DNA of 64,000 bases from TMED78 sp036337035 (GCA_036337035.1 JAYZFC010000007.1:44712-108711); one strand, 5' to 3'. Positions 34,469-44,221 are shown, counted from the stretch's first letter. The notes: a model not told the origin generated them from the sequence alone. Numbers and translations are program-made.

Positions 34469-35908
34469 TTGGAAAATTCTAATAAACCTCACTCAAAAGA
34501 TTATAAATCTCACTCAAAAGATTCAGGCAGGCCACCAAGAGATAAGAAAAAAAGAGGCCCTAGAAGAAAGAGACCTTATAGAGAAGAGTTTCCTGATGAT
34601 GAAGCTTTTGAGATTATCCCAACAGAAGAACTTGAGTTGACAAAGAAGAATATGAATCTTTCTGAGTTAAAGACTAGGCCTATTGCTGATCTTCTAGAGA
34701 CAGCGTCAAAAATGGGTATAGAAGGTTTAGCTAGATCAAGAAAACAAGATATTATTTTTTCAATCTTAAAATGCCATGCAAAAAATGGAGAAAATATTTT
34801 TGGTGAAGGTGTGCTTGAGATTTTACAGGATGGCTTTGGTTTTCTGAGATCTCCAGATAGCTCCTATTTGGCTGGACCTGATGATATTTATATGTCACCA
34901 AGCCAGATAAGAAAATTTAACTTAAGAACTGGTGATACTGTATCAGGTTTGGTAAGGCCACCAAAAGATAATGAGCGATATTTTGCAATGCTTAAAGTTG
35001 GACAAATTAATTATGATTCTCCAGATGCCATTAGAGGCAAGGCTCTTTTTGAGAATTTAACACCTCTTTTTCCTAAAGATAAGTTAGGTTTAGAGCAGGG
35101 AAATGGGAGCACGGAAGATTTAACAGCTAGAATTATTGACATGGTTTCACCTATAGGAAAAGGTCAGAGAGGTCTAATTGTTTCTCCCCCTAAAGCTGGT
35201 AAAACAATGTTGTTACAGAATGTAGCTGCCTCTATAGTTGAGAATCAGCCTGAATGTGAATTGATAGTCTTGCTCATTGATGAGCGACCAGAAGAGGTTA
35301 CTGAAATGGAAAGGACGGTTAGAGGTGAAGTTGTTTCAAGTACTTTTGATGAGCCGGCAACACGTCATGTTCAGGTAGCAGAAATGGTTATTGCAAAAGC
35401 AAAGAGATTAACAGAGCATAAAAAAGATGTAGTAATTTTATTAGATTCGATAACTAGACTCGCTCGAGCATATAATACTGTAGTTCCTTCCTCCGGAAAA
35501 GTTCTTACCGGGGGTGTTGATGCTAATGCATTACAAAGGCCAAAAAGATTTTTTGGTGCTGCTAGAAACATAGAAGAGGGAGGCAGCTTAACAATTATTG
35601 CTACAGCACTTGTGGATACTGGTTCTAAAATGGATGATATTATTTATGAAGAATTCAAAGGCACTGGTAATTTAGAAGTTCACTTAGATAGAAGGATTGC
35701 AGAAAAAAGAGTCTTTCCTGCTATTAATATTAATAAGTCTGGAACAAGAAAGGAAGACTTATTGATTGACGATGAAGAGCTTCAAAAGATTTGGGTTCTA
35801 AGGAAAGTATTGCACCCAATGGATGAGATAGCTGCAATTGAGTTTTTACTGAATAAAATGCAAGATTCAAAAACAAATTCAGATTTTTTTGAATCTATGA
35901 AGAGATAG
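34469..35908 (+). CDS. rho: Transcription termination factor Rho with charged N-terminal extension
   Basis: Rho is the hexameric RNA helicase that ends transcription. The core from MNLSELKTRPIADLL onward follows E. coli Rho closely: RNA-binding DGFGFLRSPDSSYLAG, Walker A SPPKAGKTMLLQ, Walker B VVILLDSITRLARAYN and the R-loop. The frame begins at TTG 34469 with AGGAG five bases before, adding about 61 residues, rich in Lys, Arg, Asp and Glu, containing HSKD repeats. An internal ATG at 34652 would give the standard length. The extension is in frame, stop-free and preceded by a good ribosome site, so I prefer the long form. Confidence 0.95.
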   Translation: MENSNKPHSKDYKSHSKDSGRPPRDKKKRGPRRKRPYREEFPDDEAFEIIPTEELELTKKNMNLSELKTRPIADLLETASKMGIEGLARSRKQDIIFSILKCHAKNGENIFGEGVLEILQDGFGFLRSPDSSYLAGPDDIYMSPSQIRKFNLRTGDTVSGLVRPPKDNERYFAMLKVGQINYDSPDAIRGKALFENLTPLFPKDKLGLEQGNGSTEDLTARIIDMVSPIGKGQRGLIVSPPKAGKTMLLQNVAASIVENQPECELIVLLIDERPEEVTEMERTVRGEVVSSTFDEPATRHVQVAEMVIAKAKRLTEHKKDVVILLDSITRLARAYNTVVPSSGKVLTGGVDANALQRPKRFFGAARNIEEGGSLTIIATALVDTGSKMDDIIYEEFKGTGNLEVHLDRRIAEKRVFPAININKSGTRKEDLLIDDEELQKIWVLRKVLHPMDEIAAIEFLLNKMQDSKTNSDFFESMKR

Positions 35909-35913
35909 TTTGA

Positions 35914-37197
35914 CTAATTACTCTCTCTTTCTATAGCTCTATATCCAATATCATTTCTATAGAAGGAATCTTTCCATTTTATTTTTTTTACTAATCGATA
36001 AGCTTTTTTCTGAGCGCTAGATACATTGTCCCCTAAAGTTGTTATACATAGCACTCTTCCACCATTTGTTATTGTCTTACTGTTGCTTATCTTTGTTCCA
36101 GCATGAAAAATTTTTGTATCGCTAGTTTGATTCTGGTTTAGCCCAGATATTTCATAGCCAGATTTATATTTTTCAGGATAACCCCCACTAGCCATCACAA
36201 CACCTAGGGAGCTCATAGGATCCCAAATAGTTTTAGATGTGCCAAGCTTTCCTTCAAACGATTTCATACAAAGTGAAACAATATCTGATTTCATTCTTAA
36301 AAGAATTGGCTGGGTTTCTGGATCACCTAAACGGCAATTAAATTCTATTACTTTAGGCTGATCATTACTGATTATAAGGCCCGCATAAAGAAATCCTCTA
36401 TAATAAATTCCTTCTTTTTGTAGCCCTTGAATAGTAGGTCTCATAATCTCATTCATTATTTTGTTATGAATAGTTTCTGTAATTATAGGTGCAGGAGAAT
36501 AAGCTCCCATACCTCCTGTATTAGGGCCTAAATCTCCATCATCTCTAGTTTTATGATCTTGTGAGGATGCAAGTGGTAAGATATCCTTGCCATCTACCAT
36601 TGCTATAAAGCTTGCCTCTTCGCCTCGCAAAAACTCCTCTATAACAATTTTTTTTCCTGCTTCACCAAATTTGCTGCTATTTAGCATTTCCTTAATTACT
36701 TTTTCTGCATAAGTTTTTTCATTCGCTATGATAACGCCTTTTCCTGCAGCTAGCCCATCTGCTTTAATTACAGCTGGAAAACCTATTAGATCTAAGAATT
36801 TGATAGCTGATTCAGAATCTTGGAAGGATCGATAATTTGCAGTTGGTATATTGTTTTTAAATAAGAGTTCTTTAGTAAAAGTTTTTGATCCTTCAAGACG
36901 AGCTGCTTTAGAGTTAGGGCCAAAACAAAGCAATCCCTTTTCTTCGAAATGATCTACTATTCCATCCACTAAAAATTGCTCAGGACCAACAATAGTTAAT
37001 TGCACATTTTCAGATTTAGCTAAATGAGATAATGATTCTTTATCATAACTTGATAGAGATATATTTCTTACTTTAGGTTCATTGAGTGTTCCAGCATTAC
37101 CAGGGGCTACCAATACTTTTGATACAAGACTAGATTGAGCAGCTTTCCAAGCAAGGGCATGTTCTCTTCCTCCATTACCTATAATTAGAACATTCAT
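35914..37197 (-). CDS. purD: Phosphoribosylamine--glycine ligase
   Basis: PurD joins glycine to phosphoribosylamine, the second step of purine synthesis. The N-terminus MNVLIIGNGGREHALAWKAA, the ATP-grasp region FPAVIKADGLAAGKGVIIA and IEFNCRLGDPETQPILLRM are diagnostic. Length 427 residues is normal. It lies one base after purH in the fis-purH-purD operon, an arrangement also known from Pseudomonas. It ends five bases from convergent rho. Confidence 0.98.
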   Translation of the reverse strand: MNVLIIGNGGREHALAWKAAQSSLVSKVLVAPGNAGTLNEPKVRNISLSSYDKESLSHLAKSENVQLTIVGPEQFLVDGIVDHFEEKGLLCFGPNSKAARLEGSKTFTKELLFKNNIPTANYRSFQDSESAIKFLDLIGFPAVIKADGLAAGKGVIIANEKTYAEKVIKEMLNSSKFGEAGKKIVIEEFLRGEEASFIAMVDGKDILPLASSQDHKTRDDGDLGPNTGGMGAYSPAPIITETIHNKIMNEIMRPTIQGLQKEGIYYRGFLYAGLIISNDQPKVIEFNCRLGDPETQPILLRMKSDIVSLCMKSFEGKLGTSKTIWDPMSSLGVVMASGGYPEKYKSGYEISGLNQNQTSDTKIFHAGTKISNSKTITNGGRVLCITTLGDNVSSAQKKAYRLVKKIKWKDSFYRNDIGYRAIERESN

Positions 37198-37198
37198 T

Positions 37199-38752
37199 TT
37201 AATGTCTAAAGTGACGCTTATTTGTCAGGATCATAGATATATCATTCTCATTTGCGGCATCTACTACTTCTTGATCTCTTATAGATCCACCTGGTTGGAT
37301 TATTGATTTGATACCATATTTATCAGCTAAGTCAATCCCATCTCTAAATGGAAAAAAAGCATCTGACGCCAATGAACAATTTTTACAATTAAAGCCCATT
37401 TCTTTAGCTTTTTTTACTGCAAGTTTGACGCTATCGATTCTACTCATTTGGCCTGCACCCACACCAATAACTTGTTGATTTTTAACAAGAACTATTGCAT
37501 TGGATTTTACATATTTAACTATTTTCCACCCAAAAATTAAATCATCTTTCTCTTGTTTTGAAGGCTCTCTGATAGTTGATATAGTTAAATTTATTTTTTC
37601 TAGAGGCATAGAATTATCAGCTTCCTGAAGAAGATAGCCGCCACCTAAGGATTTTAAATGTGTATCAGATAAATAAGGTTCTCCTGTCTCTAGAACCCTT
37701 ATTTTCTTTTTTTTATTTAGTATTTCTATAGCTTTTTTTTCTATTTCAGGTGCAATTATTACTTCTACGAATTGATTATTAATTATTTCTTGAGCCGTAT
37801 TTGAATCTAGAGGGTTATTGAATGCAATTATCCCTCCAAAAGCAGATATAGCGTCTGAATTATAAGCAAGTTGATATGCACTTAGATTTGATGAGGAAAT
37901 AGCTGCTCCACATGGATTAGCATGCTTTACAATTACACAACCTATTTGCTCAAAGCTATTTACACATTCAAAAGCAGCTTGTGAGTCAACAAGGTTATTA
38001 TATGATAGAGAATCTCCTTGAATTTGTTTTTTATAAAATAACATTTCTTTTTCATGTGTGTAGAAAGCTGCCTTCTGGTGAGGATTTTCTCCATATTTTA
38101 AATTATTATTTTTTTTAATAGATAAATGTATTTCTTCCGGGTAGTTTTTATCTTTAGTAAAACTATTATTCAAGTAATTGCTAATATTTCCATCATATTT
38201 TGCTGTATGGTTAAAGGCCTCTAGTGCTAGTTTTTGTCTAAATTCTATATCATTTCGACCATTTTTAATTTCACTCAAGGTATTTGAATATTGTGAGGGG
38301 TTAACTACTACCATAGTCGATTTATAATTTTTAGCTGCTGCTCGAATCATTGTTGGCCCCCCTATATCGATATTCTCAATAATTTCATTTAGAGAAGATT
38401 TAGGATCTAAAACTTTTTTCATAAATGGATATAGGTTAACAACAACTAAGTCAATTTTATTGATTTCTAGTTGCTCCAGAATTTTATTATCTTCAGGTTG
38501 TCTAGCAAGTATACCGGCGTGAATAGTAGGATGAAGAGTTTTAACTCTACCACCCATAATTTCTGGAAAGTTTGTTTTTTCTGAAATATCTGTTACAGGT
38601 ATACCTGAATTTTTTAATTCTTTTGATGTTCCCCCTGTAGATATAATTTCAAAAGAGAGGCTAACTAATTGTTTTGCAAAATCTACTATACCGTCTTTAT
38701 CAGAAACACTGATTAAAGCTAGATATTTATTCTTTTGTTTATTGTTAGTCAC
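37199..38752 (-). CDS. purH: Bifunctional AICAR transformylase / IMP cyclohydrolase
   Basis: PurH does the last two steps to IMP. The N-terminal cyclohydrolase half has ALISVSDKDGIVDFA and EIISTGGTSKEL and GGRVKTLHPTIHAGIL; the C-terminal transformylase half has KYGENPHQKAAFY, CVIVKHANPCGAA with catalytic Lys-His, and SDAFFPFRDGIDLADKYG. Length is 517 residues. Its ATG overlaps the fis stop by four bases (ATGA). Confidence 0.98.
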   Translation of the reverse strand: MTNNKQKNKYLALISVSDKDGIVDFAKQLVSLSFEIISTGGTSKELKNSGIPVTDISEKTNFPEIMGGRVKTLHPTIHAGILARQPEDNKILEQLEINKIDLVVVNLYPFMKKVLDPKSSLNEIIENIDIGGPTMIRAAAKNYKSTMVVVNPSQYSNTLSEIKNGRNDIEFRQKLALEAFNHTAKYDGNISNYLNNSFTKDKNYPEEIHLSIKKNNNLKYGENPHQKAAFYTHEKEMLFYKKQIQGDSLSYNNLVDSQAAFECVNSFEQIGCVIVKHANPCGAAISSSNLSAYQLAYNSDAISAFGGIIAFNNPLDSNTAQEIINNQFVEVIIAPEIEKKAIEILNKKKKIRVLETGEPYLSDTHLKSLGGGYLLQEADNSMPLEKINLTISTIREPSKQEKDDLIFGWKIVKYVKSNAIVLVKNQQVIGVGAGQMSRIDSVKLAVKKAKEMGFNCKNCSLASDAFFPFRDGIDLADKYGIKSIIQPGGSIRDQEVVDAANENDISMILTNKRHFRH

Positions 38753-39021
38753 TTAATATTATAATGTTTAAGTTTTTTTCTGAGTGTGCCCCTGCTGATT
38801 CCAAGGATATCTGCCGCATTACTTTGATTTCCTTCAGAAAATTCCAAAATAGTTTTTAGCATTGGCTTTTCTATTTCTCCAAGAACCAATTGGTATATAT
38901 TAGCTGGTTTGTAGCCGTTTAGACTATTTAGATATTTTTTTATAGCCTTTTCTGTTTCTATGCTAAGAAATTGCTTATTAATATTTTTACCAGTTTTATT
39001 TTTCTTATCTTTTTGTACCAC
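38749..39021 (-). CDS. fis: Nucleoid-associated protein Fis
   Basis: The 90-residue protein has the C-terminal helix-turn-helix NQSNAADILGISRGTLRKKL of Fis, with the dimerisation core YQLVLGEIEKPMLKTILEF before it. Fis bends DNA and activates rRNA, tRNA and recombination events. The start codon is GTG at 39021, set by GGGAGGA about five bases upstream. It heads fis-purH-purD; dusB and prmA, its usual partners, are missing. Upstream (39022-39215) is AT-rich with ATAATATCA repeats and may hold autoregulatory sites. Confidence 0.93.
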   Translation of the reverse strand: MVQKDKKNKTGKNINKQFLSIETEKAIKKYLNSLNGYKPANIYQLVLGEIEKPMLKTILEFSEGNQSNAADILGISRGTLRKKLKHYNIK

Positions 39022-39215
39022 AACGTTCCTCCCAGAACGTATTATCTAGGAATATGATTAATACTCAAAAAGAATAATTAATCTAACTTATGATTAGTCA
39101 TATTAGATATAAATATATTCATATCCAATAATATCATCAAATAATATCAATAATAAGATTGATTTTTTATTTTTTATCTATTAAGAGGAAGAGCTATTAA
39201 GGAGCTGGATATTTT

Positions 39216-40559
39216 CTATTTAAGCCCAAGTCGTTTTTCTATATAGTGAATATCTGTTCCGCCTTTTTTGAATGCATCATGTTTAAATATCTCCTTATGT
39301 AATGGGATATTAGTTTTGATACCATCAATAATAGTCTCATTAAGAGCTGTACTCATTTGAGATAATGCAGATTCTCTATTTTCTGAATGTGATATTATTT
39401 TTCCAATCATAGAATCATAATTAGGAGGTACTGAATAGCCACTATAAATATGACTATCTACTCTAACCCCAGGTCCTCCAGGAGCATGCCACATAGATAT
39501 TTTTCCTGGTGAGGGCATGAATGATTTGGGATCTTCCGCATTTATCCTGCATTCAAAAGCGTGCCCAGTCCAATTAATGTCTTTTTGTTGAAATGAAAGT
39601 TTATTGTCAGCAGCAATTAAAATCTGTTCCTTAACAATATCTTTTCCGGTTATCATCTCTGTTATTGGGTGCTCAACTTGAAGCCTAGTATTCATTTCTA
39701 TGAAGTAGAACTCTCCATTTTCAAATAGGAATTCAAAAGTACCAGCTCCTTGATAGCCAATTTCAATACATGCTTTAATACAAAGTTTACCTATTCTATC
39801 TATTTCTTTTCTGCTTATTCCAGGAGCAGGAGCTTCTTCTATAATTTTTTGATGCCTTCTTTGCATAGAACAATCTCTTTCTCCTAGATGAACTACATTA
39901 CCAAATTTATCAGCTAGAACTTGGATCTCTATATGTCTTGGAGATACTAGAAATTTTTCCATATAGACTTCATCATTTCCAAATGTTGCTAATGCTTCAC
40001 TTTTAGTTACATCAATTGCTGTATGTAATGAGGCTTCAGTATTAACAACTCTCATTCCTCTGCCCCCACCTCCTTTTGCAGCTTTTATGATAATTGGGTA
40101 ACCAATTTTTTTAGCTAAGGCAGAATTTTTATTATTATTATTAGTCAGAGATCCTTCAGATCCAGGAACGCATGGAATTCCAGCAGAAAGCATCGCTTTT
40201 TTTGCTGATATTTTGTCACCCATCATATTTATTGTTTCAGATTTAGGACCAATGAAAATAAACCCACTTTCTTCTACTCTTTCTGCGAAATCTGAATTTT
40301 CTGATAGAAAGCCGTAGCCAGGATGAATAGCAACTGAGTCTGTAACTTCAGCAGCAGCTATAATAGCAGGCATGTTTAGGTAGCTATCTGATGAAGGAGC
40401 TTTTCCGATACAGACTGCTTCATCTGCTAAGAGGACATGTTTTAAGTTTTTATCTACTTCGGAATATACAGCAACTGTTTTGATATTCAGTAATTGACAT
40501 GCCCTAATTATGCGAAGAGCTATTTCTCCACGATTAGCTATTAGTACTTTATCAAGCAT
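39216..40559 (-). CDS. accC: Biotin carboxylase subunit of acetyl-CoA carboxylase
   Basis: AccC carboxylates the biotin on AccB using ATP and bicarbonate, starting fatty acid synthesis. MLDKVLIANRGEIALRIIRA is the family N-terminus, so ATG 40559 is chosen over in-frame TTG 40577. KAAKGGGGRGMRVV is the ATP-grasp glycine loop, HIEIQVLADKFGN and ERDCSMQRRHQKIIEEAP follow, and FIEMNTRLQVEHPITE contains the catalytic residues. Length 447. accB lies upstream by four bases. Confidence 0.98.
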   Translation of the reverse strand: MLDKVLIANRGEIALRIIRACQLLNIKTVAVYSEVDKNLKHVLLADEAVCIGKAPSSDSYLNMPAIIAAAEVTDSVAIHPGYGFLSENSDFAERVEESGFIFIGPKSETINMMGDKISAKKAMLSAGIPCVPGSEGSLTNNNNKNSALAKKIGYPIIIKAAKGGGGRGMRVVNTEASLHTAIDVTKSEALATFGNDEVYMEKFLVSPRHIEIQVLADKFGNVVHLGERDCSMQRRHQKIIEEAPAPGISRKEIDRIGKLCIKACIEIGYQGAGTFEFLFENGEFYFIEMNTRLQVEHPITEMITGKDIVKEQILIAADNKLSFQQKDINWTGHAFECRINAEDPKSFMPSPGKISMWHAPGGPGVRVDSHIYSGYSVPPNYDSMIGKIISHSENRESALSQMSTALNETIIDGIKTNIPLHKEIFKHDAFKKGGTDIHYIEKRLGLK

Positions 40560-40563
40560 CTTT

Positions 40564-41007
40564 CTATAGTGGTTCAACTATGAATAAAACTTGACCAAAC
40601 TCAACTGGGCTTCCATTTTCTGCGAGAATACTAACAACCTTACCTTTAGCTTCTGATTCTATCTGATTCATCATTTTCATTGCTTCTATGATACATAAGG
40701 TATCTCCAACATTAACATTACTTCCAATACTCACATATGGTTTGCCTCCTGGATTAGGACTTTCATAGAAAACTCCCACCATAGGTGACTTGATCTCTAT
40801 GCCGGTACTTGCAGATTGATTTTTTGTAGATTGCTGATCAATATTTTGATTTATTTGAATAGTTTCTTGCGACTTATTAGTAGTTTTTTCTTCTAAATCA
40901 GATTTTTTAGTTATTCTTATTGACTCTTCACCCTCAGAAATTTCTATTTCAGATAGAGAGGAGCTTTCTAATAACTCTATAAGTTTTTTTACTTTTCTTA
41001 AGTCCAT
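40564..41007 (-). CDS. accB: Biotin carboxyl carrier protein of acetyl-CoA carboxylase
   Basis: The biotinyl lysine is in the C-terminal CIIEAMKMMNQIESE, and the thumb region is present in GVFYESPNPGGKPYVSIG. The 147-residue protein has the N-terminal MDLRKVKKLIELLESSSLSE helix that contacts AccC, then a low-complexity Gln/Asn/Thr/Ser linker. It is co-transcribed with accC (downstream, 4-base gap) and aroQ (upstream, 18 bases). Confidence 0.98.
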   Translation of the reverse strand: MDLRKVKKLIELLESSSLSEIEISEGEESIRITKKSDLEEKTTNKSQETIQINQNIDQQSTKNQSASTGIEIKSPMVGVFYESPNPGGKPYVSIGSNVNVGDTLCIIEAMKMMNQIESEAKGKVVSILAENGSPVEFGQVLFIVEPL

Positions 41008-41025
41008 TATTGTTTAATCCTAGTT

Positions 41026-41466
41026 CTATTTTTTTAAGTAACTTTTAGCAGCAACAAGTGCAGCTTCATAGCTAGCCATACCAAATCCAGCAATTGTTCC
41101 AATAGCTATATCAGAAAAAAAAGATTTCTTTCTAAAGTCTTCCCTTTTATTAATATTAGAAATATGTACTTCAATGAAAGGTATTTGTATCGCAAGAAGA
41201 GCGTCTCTTATGGCAACACTAGTATGGGTAAATGCTGCTGGATTAAATATAATAATGTCGTATTCCTCGTCTTTTGATCTATGAATCGAATCTAAAATTT
41301 CATGCTCAGCATTACTTTGGATACAGGTTATATTATCACCAGCCTTATTACAGATTTCTTTGAGTGTTGTCTCTATTTCATCAAGAGTTATGTCGCCGTA
41401 GACATCCAGCTCTCTTTTTCCTAATAAATCTAAATTTGGACCATTAATTAGAAGAATTTTAGACAT
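41026..41466 (-). CDS. aroQ: 3-dehydroquinate dehydratase, type II
   Basis: AroQ forms 3-dehydroshikimate in the shikimate pathway. INGPNLDLLGKRELDVYG carries the catalytic-loop arginine and tyrosine, FNPAAFTHTSVAIRDAL is the substrate loop and EVHISNINKREDFRKKSF carries the catalytic His. Length 146 residues matches the small dodecameric type. The gene leads aroQ-accB-accC, as in Pseudomonas. tyrA, downstream in aromatic synthesis, is at 60065. Confidence 0.97.
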   Translation of the reverse strand: MSKILLINGPNLDLLGKRELDVYGDITLDEIETTLKEICNKAGDNITCIQSNAEHEILDSIHRSKDEEYDIIIFNPAAFTHTSVAIRDALLAIQIPFIEVHISNINKREDFRKKSFFSDIAIGTIAGFGMASYEAALVAAKSYLKK

Positions 41467-41538
41467 GATTTCTCAAAATATAATATTTTAAAAGATTATA
41501 TCGTATTTTAACTGAATTTAGAAGAAATTATATTAGAT

Positions 41539-42093
41539 TTAGTTCAAATTCGAAGCTTCTCTTGAATAATGCATCTTTTCTAATCCTGACTTTAAATCTT
41601 CAGGCAGCAACTCACCTATATGAGTTTCAGTAATCATACCCTCTTTTGTAATAAAAAAGGTTAATGGAAGGGCAAACACATCAATTCCTAACATCTTTGC
41701 AACTCCAATTGCTTCAGATTGACCTATTAAGATTGGATAATTAAAGCCTATATCATTGATAAAGTTTTTTACTGGTTCTAGCCTATCTACCGCTATACCA
41801 ATAACCTGGGCTGAATCGTTTTGTAATTGGTACTCTTTAAGTAAAGGTATTTCCCTTAAGCAAGGGGCACACCATGTAGCCCAAAAATTAATTATTAGAT
41901 CTTGGCCTGCCCAATTACTAATTGAAATTCTATTGCCTTCTATATCATTTAGCTCAAAATCTGACATTAATTTTACAGAATTGAAATTATTTTCTGATGA
42001 TTTATTTTCTAGATAAATGTTTCGATAGCCAAAATATAGAGTTAGTGCAATCACACTCAAGATCATTGGAATTATTGTAGCCCTATTTTTCAT
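41539..42093 (-). CDS. TlpA/ResA-like membrane-anchored thiol-disulfide oxidoreductase
   Basis: The 184-residue protein has an N-terminal signal anchor (about residues 7-23, IIPMILSVIALTLYFGY) and a periplasmic thioredoxin fold with active site WATWCAPCLREIPLL. FALPLTFFITKEG contains the cis-proline. TlpA/ResA proteins reduce periplasmic thiols, often for cytochrome c maturation. It lies three bases after dsbD, which would supply its electrons. The client is unknown. Confidence 0.88.
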   Translation of the reverse strand: MKNRATIIPMILSVIALTLYFGYRNIYLENKSSENNFNSVKLMSDFELNDIEGNRISISNWAGQDLIINFWATWCAPCLREIPLLKEYQLQNDSAQVIGIAVDRLEPVKNFINDIGFNYPILIGQSEAIGVAKMLGIDVFALPLTFFITKEGMITETHIGELLPEDLKSGLEKMHYSREASNLN

Positions 42094-42096
42094 TAT

Positions 42097-43911
42097 TTAT
42101 GTTTCTGTTAAATAGTTTAATCTTTGCATTAGTTGATCTTTAGAAATAAAACCTACAGTTCTTAAGTCACCAGCTTCTTCTCCGTTTTTATTATAAAAAA
42201 GAATTGTTGGTGGCCCAAAACTATTCAAGTATTTTAATAATTCTCTATCTGAGTCTGTATTGTCAGTTATATCTATCTGAAGCAACATTACTTCCTGAGA
42301 TTTTTTGATAATTTCTTCATTAGAGAAAGTGTATCTTTCAATTTCTTTACAGGTAACACACCAGTCAGCAGTTAATTCTAGCATGACTGGCTTATCTATA
42401 GTTATTGCATTTTTTATATTTTCTTCTAGCTGTTCAATATTTTTAATAGAATAAAAATCAAGTTCATTTTCTTGGGGTGTATCTATCCTTTTGTTCCAAA
42501 TTAATTCTGAGGGAAGAAATGGTCTTTGAGAGGATAATAAGAGATTGGCTATTACACTTAAAGAATATAAGCACACAGCTACCCCTAAGAAGAGTCCAGA
42601 GTAACTAGAAAATCTTTTTTTATTAATATGTATTTTAGTAAGAAATATTCCTATAGAAAAAATTAATATAGACCATAACATTGTTGTTAAATTATCTGAC
42701 ATTATTCTTTCTAACATCCAAATAGCTAATGCTAAGATTAGGAACCCGAAGCATTTTTTAATGTAGGCCATCCAATATGACGATTTGGGTAAGAGTTTAC
42801 CAGCTGAGGTTCCAATAATAATTAAAGGCGTTCCCATTCCTAGGCTTAAAAAAAATAGAGAAGTGGAGCCTTTTATCACATCTCCATTTTGGCTTATTAC
42901 GGCGAGTGTTGCTACTAAGGGAGGAGCTATACATGTAGTTACAATTAAAGCTGATAGGGCTCCTATTAAAAAAGTACCGAACAATGTACCCTTTTTTTGA
43001 TTATTAACAACATTATTGATATATAGATTTAACTTATTTGGTAAAGTAATTTCAAAAAAATCAAACATACTTAATGCCAGCATTAAGAAACCCAATGAGA
43101 ATGTAATTATAATCCATGGCTCTTGAAAGGCCGCTTGGAGTTGATATCCTAAAGTGGCAGCAATTGCACCACCTATTGTATATGTAAAGCACATACCCAT
43201 TACATATGTAGAGGATAGGTAGAAGGCTTCAAAGGTCGAAACATTTTTTTTCTGACCAATAATGATTCCTGAGACGATAGGTATCAGAGGCAAAACGCAA
43301 GGAGTAAGGGAAAGAAGAAGGCCAAAACCATAAAAAGTTAATAGAACGATCCAAATGGGACTATTAACTATCATTTGTTTTAATCTATCTTGCTCTGAGA
43401 TTATTGGTCTTTCATATAGTGGCGTATCAAATGAATATGTACTTGGTATAATTAAATCGATATTTTTTTCTATTGGGGGATAGCAAATACTATCTTTTTT
43501 ACATCCTTGGTAATTAATTTGAAATGATGCAATAAATTCTTCAGGAGTCACTCTAGAGAAAGGAATCTTGATTTCAGAATAATTATAGTACACTTCAACA
43601 TTTCCAAAAAATTCATCATAATTAAGAATGGATGGAGAAAAAGATGGATTACCTAATTGGATTTGATTAGCAGATGAAAAAAAGAATTTATCTTTATATA
43701 AATAGTAACCTTCTTCAATATTCCAAAAAATAGTTAACTCATTTGCTTGAGTAACTCTTGCCTCCATCACGAATGCTTCTTCTGGATCAAGAATATTATT
43801 AGTTGGAGGAGTGAACAAGCTTTGTGAAAATGAAATACTACTCATCACAACAAAAAACAAGGAAAGGGATAAATTTAATTTAATTTTTATTAAATTTCTA
43901 GATAGAAACAT
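42097..43911 (-). CDS. dsbD: Thiol:disulfide interchange protein DsbD
   Basis: DsbD moves electrons from cytoplasmic thioredoxin across the inner membrane to periplasmic acceptors. All three cysteine pairs are visible: QGCKKDSICYPP in the N-terminal domain, SLTPCVLPLIPI and VTTCIAPPLVA in the eight-helix core, and ADWCVTCKEIE in the C-terminal thioredoxin domain. A signal peptide begins the 604-residue protein. The start overlaps the cutA stop by 14 bases. trxA (34119) and the neighbouring TlpA-like protein are likely partners. Confidence 0.97.
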   Translation of the reverse strand: MFLSRNLIKIKLNLSLSLFFVVMSSISFSQSLFTPPTNNILDPEEAFVMEARVTQANELTIFWNIEEGYYLYKDKFFFSSANQIQLGNPSFSPSILNYDEFFGNVEVYYNYSEIKIPFSRVTPEEFIASFQINYQGCKKDSICYPPIEKNIDLIIPSTYSFDTPLYERPIISEQDRLKQMIVNSPIWIVLLTFYGFGLLLSLTPCVLPLIPIVSGIIIGQKKNVSTFEAFYLSSTYVMGMCFTYTIGGAIAATLGYQLQAAFQEPWIIITFSLGFLMLALSMFDFFEITLPNKLNLYINNVVNNQKKGTLFGTFLIGALSALIVTTCIAPPLVATLAVISQNGDVIKGSTSLFFLSLGMGTPLIIIGTSAGKLLPKSSYWMAYIKKCFGFLILALAIWMLERIMSDNLTTMLWSILIFSIGIFLTKIHINKKRFSSYSGLFLGVAVCLYSLSVIANLLLSSQRPFLPSELIWNKRIDTPQENELDFYSIKNIEQLEENIKNAITIDKPVMLELTADWCVTCKEIERYTFSNEEIIKKSQEVMLLQIDITDNTDSDRELLKYLNSFGPPTILFYNKNGEEAGDLRTVGFISKDQLMQRLNYLTET

Positions 43912-44221
43912 TTTCTTCTACCCATTTTATATATTCAAGGGACCCATTTGAAATCGGTATTGCGATTACTTCAGGTAATTCATAACTAGACATTTTTTTT
44001 ATTAACGCCTCAACTTCGACATATTTTTTTTCAAGAGTTTTAATTAGTAACAATGATTCTTGTTCATTATTAATTTTTGATTTCCATAAAAAATAGGAGT
44101 TAATTTTATCAAATATATTGACGCACGCAGCAATATTATTCTGAGTAAGCTTCTCTGCTATCATTTTAGCTTCTTCTGGATTAGGACAGGTTGTGATAAT
44201 AATTAGGGCTTTATTACTCAT
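43898..44221 (-). CDS. cutA: Divalent cation tolerance protein CutA
   Basis: The 107-residue protein follows CutA throughout: IITTCPNPEEAKMIAEKL, NNIAACVNIFDKINSYFLWK, LLIKTLEKKYVEVEALIKKM and ELPEVIAIPISNGSLEYIKW. CutA forms a very stable trimer related to PII; its link to copper tolerance is indirect. It precedes dsbD with a 14-base overlap, the conserved cutA-dsbD pairing, and is divergent from groESL. Confidence 0.95.
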   Translation of the reverse strand: MSNKALIIITTCPNPEEAKMIAEKLTQNNIAACVNIFDKINSYFLWKSKINNEQESLLLIKTLEKKYVEVEALIKKMSSYELPEVIAIPISNGSLEYIKWVEENVSI

